In this document: positions 9,062-18,752 of the stretch, in pieces
Position numbering within the stretch: position 1 is the first letter of the stretch
How the letters are laid out: the number at the start of each line of letters is the position of its first letter
NCBI RefSeq assembly: GCF_016908855.1
Contig: NZ_JAFBER010000013.1
Location: 1 to 64,000, forward strand
From: Scopulibacillus daqui
Lineage (GTDB): Bacteria > Bacillota > Bacilli > Bacillales > Sporolactobacillaceae
Reading direction: 5' to 3'
DNA: 64,000 nt
The notes under the pieces: model-generated
What the model saw: the letters and a program-made list of their open reading frames with translations, nothing else
Databases searched by the model: none
What the model was told of the DNA's origin: nothing
Program-made: the position numbers and the translations under genes

Positions 9062-10497
9062 GTGCTTTATACAGTGGTTAAAAAGAACACATATCAGGAC
9101 TCCGTTAACCTCATTTTATTATTAAATCCTTATTATCGACAGAAGGTGTCAATCAAGTGTCAGTCATGATGGGCACCTCGGCTAACAAAGATATTTTTAT
9201 GAATTCATGGTTTTATAAGGATGAATCCGAAGATGCAAGTCCAAACGATCTTTGTACCATTATTGATTCAGATGATGAAATGGTTGTCGAAAATAGTTTA
9301 GAAGAAGTTCAGCCGAAACAACAGAAGGCGCAGGAGAAAGGCCTTATTGTAATAGGGCCTGACTGCGGCACTGGTATTCTTCAAGAAGATCCTGTTGCGT
9401 GTGCCAATGTGATTGAGAAGGGGAATATAGGTATTGTCGGTGCTTCAGGGACCGGTATTCAAGAAGCGGCAGCCATCATCTCAAGAAAAGGCGGAGGCAT
9501 TTCCTATGCAATTGGCACCGGCGGCCGTGACTTATCGCAGGGGGTTGGAGCGGTAGCGGCAATTAGAAGCCTTGAAACGCTTGCGCACGACCCCGAAACA
9601 GATATTATTGTATTTATTTCTGAGCCGCCGGCACCGGAAGTTCGCGATAAAGTCGTTAATGTATTTATAACCTTAAATAAGCCTGTGGTTGCTGCGTTTA
9701 TTGGTGAAAAGCCTCGTGAAGATCATGATAATGTCCACTATGCTTGTACGCTCAAAGAAACGGCGAGCATTGCTCTTGACTTGTCAAGGAACAGCGATAT
9801 CCATCTCAAACAATGGATTCGTGAAAATGAGGATATCAAGAAAATAAAATCAAATGAAGGGCAGCGTGAAATCAAAGGCTATTACTGCGGCGGAGCATTG
9901 GCTCTTGAAGCAGCGATGATCATCGAAGATGTTTTCAATATTGATCCTGCAGTTGAATACCCTGAAGGCATTATGCTTAGACACAATGGAACCGAAATCA
10001 TTAACTTAGGCGATGATGCATATACACAAGGACGGGCGCACCCAATGATCGATCCTTCTCTATGGGTTGATTTTGTAAGTGAGGCGGTCAATTATCCCGA
10101 AACTGCAGTTATTTTGCTTGATCATGTGATTGGGTGCGGTGGCCATGAAGATATGGCAGGTGTTTTTGCGCCGGTTATTAAGGAAGCAAAAGCAAACAGG
10201 CCTTTAGTTTTTATCGTATCAGTGACAGGGAGTGAAAGAGACCCGCTAAAACACAGTGAACAAGTCAAGAAGTTTGAAGAAGCTGGTGCCATAGTTGCTG
10301 GAAACAATGCACAGGCGACCCGTCTCGCGATCGAAATCATTAAATATCTTAAATCCGCTGATAGCGAGGAGAAAGCACAAAGCGAGCTTATTGCAACATT
10401 AGAACCGGATGCAGTTATTTCAAATAAACCTCGCGTCATTAATGTCGGTTTTGCTGAAACGAGGTTTCAATGCCAGCAGCTGTCAGTAAATCAATAA
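9062..10497 (+). pseudogene. fdrA: damaged fdrA (allF; oxamate carbamoyltransferase subunit)
   Basis: FdrA/AllF is one of three proteins (with YlbE and YlbF) of oxamate carbamoyltransferase, which splits oxalurate. The expected N-terminus starts with GTG at 9062 (LYTVVKKNTYQDSVNL, matching E. coli FdrA) but stops at 9167-9169. The homologous continuation LSTEGVNQVSVMMGTSANK lies in another frame, which is open from before 9157 to 10497, so a frameshift sits near 9110-9125. In addition only about 27 residues separate SPNDLC from EKGLIVIGPDCGTG, where E. coli has about 100. The C-terminus ends soon after VINVGFAE and is also short. The partner genes are absent from the window. A shorter working protein from 9157 cannot be excluded. 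Confidence 0.75.
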
Positions 10498-10625
10498 CGG
10501 ATTGCGGTTTCACGCGTAAACCGATGCTATAGTAAGCCATCTAATATTGAACGCTTTTTAAGACTCACCACCAATTCATTTGTTATATTTTACTTGTGTA
10601 TATGTTATAGGGGGTGGTGGTCGTT

Positions 10626-11954
10626 TTGAATGAATTATTGAAGGCGAGTAATTGGATATCAGGATTGCAGTGGCTTTTCTTTATTTTTGCCAATACGGTT
10701 GTTATACCTGTCACCATTGGCGCTGCCTTTCAACTTTCGCAAGAAAAAATTATTTTTCTTCTGCAATTTTCTTTTATAACTGTAGGAATTGCTTGTATGA
10801 TTCAAGCCTTGATTGGACATAGACGGGCAATTATGGAAGGTCAGTCCGGTCTTTGGTGGGGAATTATTTTGACGCTTTGCTCGACCGCAGGTATACAAGG
10901 GATTTCTTTAGAAACATTGGGCGGCAGCTTGGCAACAGGGATTATTATTTCCGGGATTTTGACAATCATTATTGGTTTGACCGGAACAGGACAATACCTG
11001 TCTAAGTTCTTTAATCCCGCCGTCATGGGTGTGTTCATGTTTCTCTTCGGCACTAATTTAATTCGCATCTTTTTAAAAGGGATGCTGGGGCTTCCTTTTG
11101 GCAGCAATGCCGAAAAGGCTTCGGTGAATGTACCAGTTGCATTATTATCGATTATCATTGCAATCATTGTTATGATTATAAGTATCAAGGCGCCAGCTTA
11201 TATCGCCCGCTACGCACTTTTAATAGGCATTATTGTTGGGTGGACTGTTTATTCAATTTTGTTTCATTCTAAGCATTCATCTGAAGAAGCGGGTTCGTTT
11301 AGCTTTCATATTTTTCCGATTGGCGAACCAGCTTGGAACAGCGGTATTATCATTACAGCTGTGATTGCCGGTTTACTTAATTTAGCGAATACGTTCGGTG
11401 CATTAAAAGGGACGGACGCTATGTACCAGTCGGAAACAACAAAGAAACAATATCGTTCATCACTGACGATTTCAGGTCTTTTTGTTAGTATTTCAGGATT
11501 ATTCGGCCTTGTTCCTTTTGCCCCTTATGTGTCGTCGATCGGCTTTCTGAGCCAAACACAAATTTTAAAAAGAATCCCGTTTATCATCGGCGGTTTTATG
11601 TTTGTTATCATGGGCGTTATTCCGCTGATTGGACATCTATTCTCTTTATTGCCCTTGAGTGTTGGAAGTGCTGTATTGTTTGTTGCTTATTTGCAGCTTT
11701 TTAACTCGTCATTTCATTTCTTTAAACAAGTAAAGTTTAATACAGTTAATGTCTATCGATCAGCCATTCCAGTATTTGTTGGCATCATTATCATGACATT
11801 GCCCCCTTCAACATTTGCGACGCTTCCGGGCATCATTCGTCCCATAATGAGCAACGGGCTGCTTGTCGGCATTTTGCTGGCGCTGATTTTAGAAAACTTT
11901 TTTTCATGGGATCGCTATGGTTTGCCAAAAGAAAAACAGTCTAAAAATGTTTAG
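10626..11954 (+). CDS. NCS2-family purine/pyrimidine permease (YbbY-like)
   Basis: About 442 residues with 12 or more hydrophobic segments and the NCS2 pattern: an early GLQWLFFIFANTVVIP, a central FFNPAVMGVFMFLFG and the second-half LANTFGALKGTDAMYQSE that carries the substrate-site region. Such proteins import nucleobases with protons; E. coli ybbY sits in its allantoin cluster. The frame is open from GTG 10614, but AGGGGGTGGTGG then serves best as ribosome site for TTG 10626. The substrate (xanthine, urate, allantoin) is not determined. Confidence 0.78.
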   Translation: MNELLKASNWISGLQWLFFIFANTVVIPVTIGAAFQLSQEKIIFLLQFSFITVGIACMIQALIGHRRAIMEGQSGLWWGIILTLCSTAGIQGISLETLGGSLATGIIISGILTIIIGLTGTGQYLSKFFNPAVMGVFMFLFGTNLIRIFLKGMLGLPFGSNAEKASVNVPVALLSIIIAIIVMIISIKAPAYIARYALLIGIIVGWTVYSILFHSKHSSEEAGSFSFHIFPIGEPAWNSGIIITAVIAGLLNLANTFGALKGTDAMYQSETTKKQYRSSLTISGLFVSISGLFGLVPFAPYVSSIGFLSQTQILKRIPFIIGGFMFVIMGVIPLIGHLFSLLPLSVGSAVLFVAYLQLFNSSFHFFKQVKFNTVNVYRSAIPVFVGIIIMTLPPSTFATLPGIIRPIMSNGLLVGILLALILENFFSWDRYGLPKEKQSKNV

Positions 11955-12056
11955 AAAACATAAGCGGTTAAGCTGTAAAGTGATTCTCGAAGGAAGCTTG
12001 GCGCCCATGGTTTTCAATTAATTCAAAAAATAGGTACGGGAAAGAGAGGGTTGAGC

Positions 12057-13106
12057 TTGCGAATTGCGAAACATCATTTAAAAGAACTCATAAAGGTGAA
12101 GTTAAATAAAGCAGGTTTAACCGAAGAGCACGCGGAAATCGTTGCGGATGTTCTTGTGCATGCCGATGCAAGGGGCATTCATTCCCATGGTGCAATGAGG
12201 GTTGAATACTATGCTGAAAGAATTGCAAAAGGCGGGATAAATACAGATCCTGATTTTAAATTCGAGAAGACGGGTCCTTGCTCTGCCATATTTGACGGCG
12301 ATAACGGGGCGGGACATGTTGCGGCCAAGTCAGCAATGGATGAGGCTATTCAAATGGCAAGAGAAAATGGCATCGCAGTGATCGGTGTAAGAAGAATCAG
12401 CCATAGCGGAGCGCTTTCCTATTTTGTGCAGCAGGCGGCTAAAGAAAAGCTGATCGGCATTTCCGTTTGCCAATCAGATCCAATGGTTGTTCCATACGGA
12501 GGCGCTGAACCATACTATGGCACTAATCCAATTGCCTTTGCCGCACCTGGAAAAGACGATTATTTCATACAATTTGATATGGCAACAACTGTACAAGCAT
12601 GGGGCAAAATCCTTCACGCCAGATCTAAGAATGAAACAATACCCGATACCTGGGCAGTTAATGAAAAGGGTGAACCGACAACAGATCCGTTCGACGTCAA
12701 AGCGCTATTGCCGATTGCCGGTCCCAAAGGCTACGGATTAATGATGATGGTGGATATTTTATCTGGGATTCTCCTGGGACTGCCTTTTGGGAATAATGTG
12801 ACTTCAATGTATCACGATCTTACGGAGTACAGAAATCTCGGACAACTCCATATTGTCATTAATCCAGAATTCTTTACGAATTTAAATGGTTTTTTGGAAA
12901 ATATCTCGCAAACGATGGAGGATATAAACAATATAAAGCCTGCTCCTGGGTTTGATAAAGTGTATTATCCTGGACAAAGGAGCGCTGAAAGAGAAAGGGA
13001 ATATGAAGAAAATGGCATCGAGATTGTAGATGACATCTATGAATATCTGATTTCCGGCAAGATTCATAACAATACCTATGACAAAAAAGATGCTTTTGCA
13101 AAATAG
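12057..13106 (+). CDS. allD: ureidoglycolate dehydrogenase, copy 1
   Basis: About 349 residues of the malate/L-lactate (type 2) dehydrogenase fold; oxidises ureidoglycolate to oxalurate with NAD. Close similarity to E. coli AllD is evident: ADARGIHSHGAMRVEYYAER, VCQSDPMVVPYGGAEPYYGT, FDMATTVQAWGK and LGQLHIVINPEFF. A conserved RMGHSGA segment is altered to RRISHSGA in this copy, while copy 2 keeps it. TTG at 12057 is preferred over TTG 12051 because GAGAGGG lies six bases upstream. The two copies flank allE and are nearly the same length, so they arose by duplication. Confidence 0.87.
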   Translation: MRIAKHHLKELIKVKLNKAGLTEEHAEIVADVLVHADARGIHSHGAMRVEYYAERIAKGGINTDPDFKFEKTGPCSAIFDGDNGAGHVAAKSAMDEAIQMARENGIAVIGVRRISHSGALSYFVQQAAKEKLIGISVCQSDPMVVPYGGAEPYYGTNPIAFAAPGKDDYFIQFDMATTVQAWGKILHARSKNETIPDTWAVNEKGEPTTDPFDVKALLPIAGPKGYGLMMMVDILSGILLGLPFGNNVTSMYHDLTEYRNLGQLHIVINPEFFTNLNGFLENISQTMEDINNIKPAPGFDKVYYPGQRSAEREREYEENGIEIVDDIYEYLISGKIHNNTYDKKDAFAK

Positions 13107-13286
13107 CTGATCTACCTTCCTATATGAACTTTATATCATGAATAGCGTACGAATAATCTTCATGAACGGTTTTGAGAGCTGAAAAGGCTTCACAAGGAAC
13201 AGCGTCACGCAGGCGGCGATCATACAAGTAAGTGATTAAAGAATAAACACAAGAGTTGTTACATTATCTAACAAGGAGAGAAAGTT

Positions 13287-14051
13287 ATGGGTTATCCTAA
13301 AGATTTATTATCAAATCGATCAATTGTTAAACATGGCAAGTTTGCGCTTATTACGCCTGAGGGCCTAGTTAATAATGTAATTCCTGGGTTTGAAAATTGC
13401 GATATATCAATTTTGGGCTCCCCGAAGTTAGGCGCGAGTTTTGTCGATTATATCGTGACTATGCATAAAGGCGGGAGGAACAGCCAAGGATTCGGATATG
13501 AAGGCGTAGAAACCTTTGTCTATTGTTTGGAAGGGCGCATTAAAGCGTCTGCAAATGATGAATCCTTTGAACTTGAAGAAGGCGGCTATCTCTATTGTCC
13601 TCCAGGCGAAAAAATGTATTTGGAAAACTTAGCAGATGGGGAATCCAGGTGCTTTCTTTATAAGCAAAAGTATCGTCCGCTTGAAGGATACAATCCTTAT
13701 ATTGTCTCGGGAAATGCCAATGATCTAGAAAACAAGATCTATGATGACATGGAAAATGTTCATATCAAAGACCTTTTGCCGACCGATGATTTAGCATTCG
13801 ATATGAATTTTCATATTTTGACGTTTGATCCGGCTGCAAGCCATCCATTTATTGAAACTCATATTCAAGAACACGGCGCTTATTTATTATCAGGAGAAGG
13901 CATGTACAATTTGGACAATCAATGGATTCCTGTTAAGAAAGGCGATTATATTTTCATGGGACCGTATTGTCTGCAAGCTTGCTATGCTGTTGGCCGGGAA
14001 AAATTATCTTATGTTTATTCCAAAGACTGTAATCGAGATGCGTTATTGTAA
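13287..14051 (+). CDS. allE: (S)-ureidoglycine aminohydrolase (bicupin)
   Basis: A 254-residue two-cupin protein that releases ammonia from ureidoglycine to give ureidoglycolate. The first cupin includes FVYCLEGRIKASANDESFEL and the second THIQEHGAYLLSGEGMYNLD, the metal-binding half with Glu and His ligands. The stretch GASFVDYIVTMHKGG is typical of AllE/YlbA. ATG 13287 has AAGGAGAG nearby. It lies between the two allD copies; its product is their substrate. Confidence 0.88.
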   Translation: MGYPKDLLSNRSIVKHGKFALITPEGLVNNVIPGFENCDISILGSPKLGASFVDYIVTMHKGGRNSQGFGYEGVETFVYCLEGRIKASANDESFELEEGGYLYCPPGEKMYLENLADGESRCFLYKQKYRPLEGYNPYIVSGNANDLENKIYDDMENVHIKDLLPTDDLAFDMNFHILTFDPAASHPFIETHIQEHGAYLLSGEGMYNLDNQWIPVKKGDYIFMGPYCLQACYAVGREKLSYVYSKDCNRDALL

Positions 14052-14072
14052 CTAGAATTGAGGTGGGACATC

Positions 14073-15122
14073 TTGAGAATTACAAAAGATAAATTAAAAA
14101 AGTTAATAAAAACGAAATTAAACAAAGCGGGATTAAATGAGGACCATGCAGAAACTGTTGCCGATGTCCTAGCGTTTGCTGATGCGAGAGGGATTCATTC
14201 TCATGGTGCTGTCAGGGTAGAATACTATGCTGAACGTATTGCCAAAGGCGGAATTAATACTAACCCTGACTTCAAATTCGAGAAAACAGGCCCTTGTACT
14301 GCTATATTTGACGGCGATAACGGTGTGGGGCATGTTGCTGCAAAATTAGCGATGGATGAAGCGGTAACTATAGCCAAAGAAAATGGTGCGGCTATTGTTG
14401 GTGTTAGGAGAATGGGGCACAGCGGAGCGATTTCTTACTATGCTAGGCAAGCTGCAAAAAAGAATCTGATCGGCCTTTCTGTCTGCCAGTCAGATCCGAT
14501 GGTCGTTCCTTTTGGCGGTGCCGAACCCTATTACGGCACGAATCCGATTGCGTTCTGTGCACCAGGCATTAATGGCGAGCTGTTAACATTTGATATGGCT
14601 ACAACGGTTCAGGCTTGGGGAAAAATTCTCGATGCCAGAAGCAAAAATAAAGAAATTCCTGACAGCTGGGCAGTCAATGAGAACGGAGAGCCGACCACAG
14701 ATCCGTTTCATGTCAAGGCTTTACTCCCTGTTGCCGGGCCTAAAGGGTACGGGCTTGCGATGATGGTAGATGTTTTATCAGGTGTTCTTTTAGGTTTGCC
14801 TTTTGGCAATAAGGTCTCTTCCATGTATCGCGACCTTTCGGAATATCGAAATCTCGGACAGCTCCATATCGTCATTAATCCTGAATTTTTTACGAACTTA
14901 ACTGAATTTATGCAAAATATTACAAATACAATGAGAGATTTAAACCATATCAAACCAGCAACAGGGTTCAAGCAGGTGCTTTACCCTGGACAAGATGCCG
15001 ATATAAGGGAACAGGAATATGGAAAGAACGGCATCGAAATCGTTAGTGAAATCTATGAGTACCTTACTTCTGATATAGTTCATCGCAATGCTTATGATCA
15101 TAAGGATGCTTTTGCAGAGTAA
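14073..15122 (+). CDS. allD: ureidoglycolate dehydrogenase, copy 2
   Basis: About 349 residues, the closer match to canonical AllD: it keeps RRMGHSGAISYYARQ, VPFGGAEPYYGTNPIAF, LTFDMATTVQAWGKILDARS and the ending EIVSEIYEYLTS. TTG 14073 is chosen because GAGGTGGG precedes it by six bases; the longer frame from TTG 14058 would run through that site. It begins about 20 bases after the allE stop and is probably co-transcribed. Compared with copy 1 it looks the safer candidate for the working enzyme. Confidence 0.9.
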   Translation: MRITKDKLKKLIKTKLNKAGLNEDHAETVADVLAFADARGIHSHGAVRVEYYAERIAKGGINTNPDFKFEKTGPCTAIFDGDNGVGHVAAKLAMDEAVTIAKENGAAIVGVRRMGHSGAISYYARQAAKKNLIGLSVCQSDPMVVPFGGAEPYYGTNPIAFCAPGINGELLTFDMATTVQAWGKILDARSKNKEIPDSWAVNENGEPTTDPFHVKALLPVAGPKGYGLAMMVDVLSGVLLGLPFGNKVSSMYRDLSEYRNLGQLHIVINPEFFTNLTEFMQNITNTMRDLNHIKPATGFKQVLYPGQDADIREQEYGKNGIEIVSEIYEYLTSDIVHRNAYDHKDAFAE

Positions 15123-15224
15123 ATAGTGGCGGAATGAACGGTAATTGAAGGGTTGGGTCTCGTGAACAAGATGTTCATGCGGTCTGACCTTTATTTTTTA
15201 TATCATTCTTCTGGGAGGTTTAGC

Positions 15225-15356
15225 ATGCTTCAGTTGTCCCATAAAGAATTAGAAAGAAGATGGAAATTAAGAGAGAAAATTAAGAATAGAAAGATCAAGG
15301 AAAAATATCAAGCTATTTGTAAACTCAAAAACCATACCAAGCGTGAAACAAACTGA
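15225..15356 (+). CDS. small basic protein, unknown
   Basis: A 43-residue frame starting at ATG 15225, seven bases after CTGGGAGG. It is lysine/arginine-rich and predicted helical (SHKELERRWKLREKIKNRK). I do not recognise a family. The strong ribosome site and biased composition argue for a real small gene; a longer frame back to 15153 lacks such a site. Confidence 0.45.
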   Translation: MLQLSHKELERRWKLREKIKNRKIKEKYQAICKLKNHTKRETN

Positions 15357-16145
15357 ATAAGAAAACGGGAGTAGCTGCACTAAAGATAGAAATCATGAAA
15401 ACGATTGCTTAATAAAGAAACGTATTTTTTATCTAATAAAATTAGAACTCATTATGGTCTCGTTTTTTGTGTGTTTATGTTTGAATGATTCATTGATTCA
15501 CTAATTTATTGTCATGGGAATAAATGCATTTTGGTTCAAACAAATTTAGGGGAATTAGATTGTCATTTTTAGCGGCATAGGCGGATTTATGAGCCTCAGA
15601 GGCACTTGGAAATGGCCATGACACGATAGACTTTTATTAAATCCATTAGACGCCCGCGACGGCACTGGTCAGAAAATAAAACAGTAAGCTGTTGGAATCA
15701 AACATACTTATAGAAATGAACTTAAACATAAAATAAATGAGCCGCTGCTGACACTTGTTATCGCAGTACAAAATCTAACCGCAAAAAATTAGGCCATCTG
15801 TATGCCAGAGATGAACAAATTATCTTCAATAAAGCTTTCCTTATCTTATAACGCTCTTATGATGCCTGTTTATTTTCAGGCCGCGGTTACAGCGCTATAC
15901 AATAAAAGCTTCAAATGCATCTTTTTCAATGTCATTCAATTTAAAAAACTCCGCAAAATCCCTTGTCCTCCTTGACTTTTAGGCATATAACTCTCAGCCC
16001 TTTAATAAAATGTTACAAAACCGCAAAGGGGTTTGAGGTGAGCATGATGGGGTGGGGCAGTCAATGGATTGGTCCAGCGTGTGCCTTGACACCGTCGCTC
16101 AATGTCTCATTTCGCATGTCTTAATACTTTTGGGAGGCGAGTGGT
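15357..16145. other. long intergenic stretch upstream of spoIIID with eroded frames
   Basis: About 790 bases without a convincing gene. On the minus strand short pieces read like coding remnants, for example FPSASEAHKSAYAAKNDN (about 15540-15620) and KLNDIEKDAFEAFIV (about 15900-15945), each ended by stops. The spoIIID promoter, expected to be sigma-E dependent, must lie near the right end; I could not pick it out with confidence. Confidence 0.35.
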
Positions 16146-16418
16146 GTGCACGATTACATCAAAGAGCGAACAATCAAGATTGGAAAGCATATCGTGGAGA
16201 CAAAAAAGACAGTGCGAGTGATCGCAAAGGAGTTCGGTGTCTCGAAAAGCACCGTCCATAAAGATTTGACTGAAAGGTTGCCGTTAATTAACCCTGAACT
16301 CGCAAATGAAGTGAAGAGTGTCCTCGATTATCACAAATCTATCCGGCATCTTCGCGGTGGAGAAGCCACGCGTCTCAAGTATCGCAAGGATTCCGAACAA
16401 GATGAAGTTAAAATATAA
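16146..16418 (+). CDS. spoIIID: stage III sporulation regulator SpoIIID
   Basis: A 90-residue DNA-binding protein that adjusts mother-cell gene expression between sigma-E and sigma-K. Nearly every position of the N-terminal 70 residues matches the B. subtilis protein, including the helix-turn-helix KEFGVSKSTVHKDLTERLP and the basic tail region YHKSIRHLRGGEATRLKY. The start is GTG with GGGAGGCGAG upstream. It is followed by mbl as in other Bacilli. Confidence 0.97.
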   Translation: MHDYIKERTIKIGKHIVETKKTVRVIAKEFGVSKSTVHKDLTERLPLINPELANEVKSVLDYHKSIRHLRGGEATRLKYRKDSEQDEVKI

Positions 16419-16610
16419 AAGGATAAGGAAATTTGATACCAGCATTAATCAATGTGATTGAAAAAGTAAAAATAGTCAATTTGTCAGTGAAAAATACCAT
16501 ATTTTTAAAGAAAGCACTCCCTGTTTGAAAATTTCTATGTTAAAATATAAAGATGATTTAAATCGAAAAAACACGAATTATGTTGAAGTTTGAAACAGGG
16601 AGGATAATGC

Positions 16611-17618
16611 ATGTTTTCTAGGGATATTGGAATAGACCTTGGAACGGCTAATGTTCTGATTTACGTTAAAGGTCAAGGAATTGTCCTTAATGAGCCTTCA
16701 GTGATAGCGATTGATACAACAACTAATAAAGCTTTAGCCGTAGGTGAAGAAGCTAGGCAAATGGTAGGGCGCACACCAGGCAATATTGTAGCCATCAGGC
16801 CGCTCCGTGACGGGGTCATTGCAGATTTTGACATTACGGAAATGATGCTAAGTCATTTTCTTAATAAAATTAATGTTAAAGGATATTTTTCAAAGCCAAG
16901 AATTCTTATTTGTACGCCAACAAATATTACAGCTGTTGAGCAAAAAGCGATACGCGAAGCAGCCGAAAAAAGCGGCGGCAAACAAATCTTTCTTGAAGAA
17001 GAACCAAAAGTCGCCGCTGTCGGCGCAGGGATGGATATCTTTCAGCCAAGCGGCAACATGGTAATTGACATTGGCGGTGGTACAACTGATATTGCTGTAT
17101 TATCTATGGGTGATATCGTCACCGCCACGTCCATAAAAATGGCAGGAGATAAATTTGACCAAGAAATCCTTAATTACATTAAAAAAACGTACAAGCTGCT
17201 CATCGGTGAACGTACAGCTGAGAACATTAAGACGAATATCGCCACCGTCTTCCCAGGCTCCCGAAGTGAAGAAATCACAATTCGCGGAAGAGACATGGTT
17301 TACGGCTTGCCGAAAACATTAACGATTCATTCTGATGAGATACAAAAAGCGCTTGAAGAGCCAATTTCAATAATTACACAAGCAGCCAAAGGCATTTTGG
17401 AAAAAACACCGCCTGAACTCGCCGCGGACATCATTGACCGGGGTGTTATCTTAACAGGCGGAGGCGCCCTGCTGCACGGCATTGATCAGCTGCTGGCTGA
17501 AGAATTAAAAGTTCCGGTTGTCGTAGCGGAAGATCCAATGTCTTGTGTAGCAAATGGTACAGGTCTTATGCTTGAGCATTTAGACAAACTGACCAAGCGC
17601 CGACCGAAACTTGGCTGA
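16611..17618 (+). CDS. mbl: rod-shape determining actin homologue Mbl
   Basis: A 335-residue MreB-family protein forming membrane-associated filaments that guide lateral wall synthesis. Nucleotide-binding motifs are present: IGIDLGTANVLIYVKGQGIV (phosphate 1), MVIDIGGGTTDIAVLSMG (phosphate 2) and VILTGGGALLHGIDQLL (adenosine). The position between spoIIID and flhO and the start SRDIGIDLGTANVLIY identify Mbl rather than MreB. ATG 16611 follows GGGAGGATA. Confidence 0.96.
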   Translation: MFSRDIGIDLGTANVLIYVKGQGIVLNEPSVIAIDTTTNKALAVGEEARQMVGRTPGNIVAIRPLRDGVIADFDITEMMLSHFLNKINVKGYFSKPRILICTPTNITAVEQKAIREAAEKSGGKQIFLEEEPKVAAVGAGMDIFQPSGNMVIDIGGGTTDIAVLSMGDIVTATSIKMAGDKFDQEILNYIKKTYKLLIGERTAENIKTNIATVFPGSRSEEITIRGRDMVYGLPKTLTIHSDEIQKALEEPISIITQAAKGILEKTPPELAADIIDRGVILTGGGALLHGIDQLLAEELKVPVVVAEDPMSCVANGTGLMLEHLDKLTKRRPKLG

Positions 17619-17696
17619 GAATTATTTAAAAATTGCTGAGTGCAGAGATAAAGATTGACCATTAGTCGTCTTATCTTTTTGTAAGGAGGAGGCTCC

Positions 17697-18509
17697 ATGT
17701 TTAGGGGATTTTATACAGCGGCTGCTGGCATGATCGCACAAAACCGCCGTCAGCAAATGATCACAAATAATATTGCCAATGCCAATACGCCCGGATATAA
17801 AGCAGACCAAGCCGCCCTGAAGAGCTTTCCGGAAATGCTGTTAAGCCGCCTTGGCGGCGATCAATCAGGCACCAGGAAAGTGGGCCCATTATCAACAGGC
17901 GTCTATATGCAAGAGGTTATCCCGAACTTTATCCAAGGACCTATCAAACAAACCAATAACAAAACAGACATAGCATTCGTTCAATCCAATCTTCCCGCTA
18001 ATCCAAGAACCGGACGAAAAGGCGCATTATTCTTCCCTGTTGAAACCCCAAGCGGCGTCAAATATACACGTAACGGACACTTTACAATTGATGGCCAAGG
18101 TTATCTTGCCACAGACGGCGGCGGTGGGTACGTACTAGATTCTGAAGGCAATAGAATTCAGCTGCCGACTGGCAAATTTCAAATACTTGATGACGGGCAA
18201 ATTCTCATTAATGATCAGCCATTTGCCCAAATAGGCGTATCGTATGCAGCTGATCCCAACCGTCTCATTAAAGAAGGTTCAACATTTTTCCGAACGGAAA
18301 ATGGTCAAGCCCTGCCTGCAGCCAATAACAACCCAAATATAAACTTTAAATTAAAGCAAGGGGCACTCGAACGCTCGAATGTTTCTATTGAACAAGAAAT
18401 GACTGACCTCATGTCAACATACCGAACATTCGAAGCTAATCAAAAAGTTTTGCAAGCCTATGACCGCAGCATGGACAAAGCTGTAAATGAGGTCGGGCGA
18501 CTAGGTTAG
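17697..18509 (+). CDS. flhO: flagellar basal-body rod/hook family protein FlhO
   Basis: A 270-residue FlgF/FlgG-family protein exported through the flagellar apparatus and built into the rod. It shows the N-terminal NNIANANTPGYKADQ motif, the central KYTRNGHFTIDGQGYL and the C-terminal LERSNVSIEQEMTDLMSTYR heptad region shared by axial proteins. RBS AAGGAGGAGG precedes ATG 17697. Usually it is directly followed by flhP; here 243 bases intervene. Confidence 0.93.
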   Translation: MFRGFYTAAAGMIAQNRRQQMITNNIANANTPGYKADQAALKSFPEMLLSRLGGDQSGTRKVGPLSTGVYMQEVIPNFIQGPIKQTNNKTDIAFVQSNLPANPRTGRKGALFFPVETPSGVKYTRNGHFTIDGQGYLATDGGGGYVLDSEGNRIQLPTGKFQILDDGQILINDQPFAQIGVSYAADPNRLIKEGSTFFRTENGQALPAANNNPNINFKLKQGALERSNVSIEQEMTDLMSTYRTFEANQKVLQAYDRSMDKAVNEVGRLG

Positions 18510-18537
18510 TTTTTTGAAATACAATATATAAAGAATT

Positions 18538-18562
18538 GGCCGCCATTAGCTGAAATGGCGGC
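18538..18562. terminator. hairpin after flhO
   Basis: Stem GCCGCCATT / AATGGCGGC with a six-base loop, then TAATTTATAAATTTG. The T tract is poor, so it may be an attenuator or RNA-stability element between flhO and flhP rather than a full terminator. Confidence 0.5.
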
Positions 18563-18667
18563 TAATTTATAAATTTGAGAGGACAAATCGGGTGATGTTC
18601 TTATAAATGATCAGGAAATATGTTCTGTTTGACTTCGAAATGGCACTTTGTTTGGGAGAGTAAAATA

Positions 18668-18706
18668 ATGAAGGTTTTGATTGATGATATGATGGCGCAA
18701 AGATAG
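18668..18706 (+). CDS. possible 12-codon leader peptide before flhP
   Basis: ATG 18668 follows GGGAGAG at normal spacing and encodes MKVLIDDMMAQR before TAG. It ends 46 bases before flhP. It could be a translated leader; chance is also possible. Confidence 0.2.
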   Translation: MKVLIDDMMAQR

Positions 18707-18752
18707 CGAAAGGCTGACCATAATATATGGTAACGTTTAAGGAGGGAAATCC

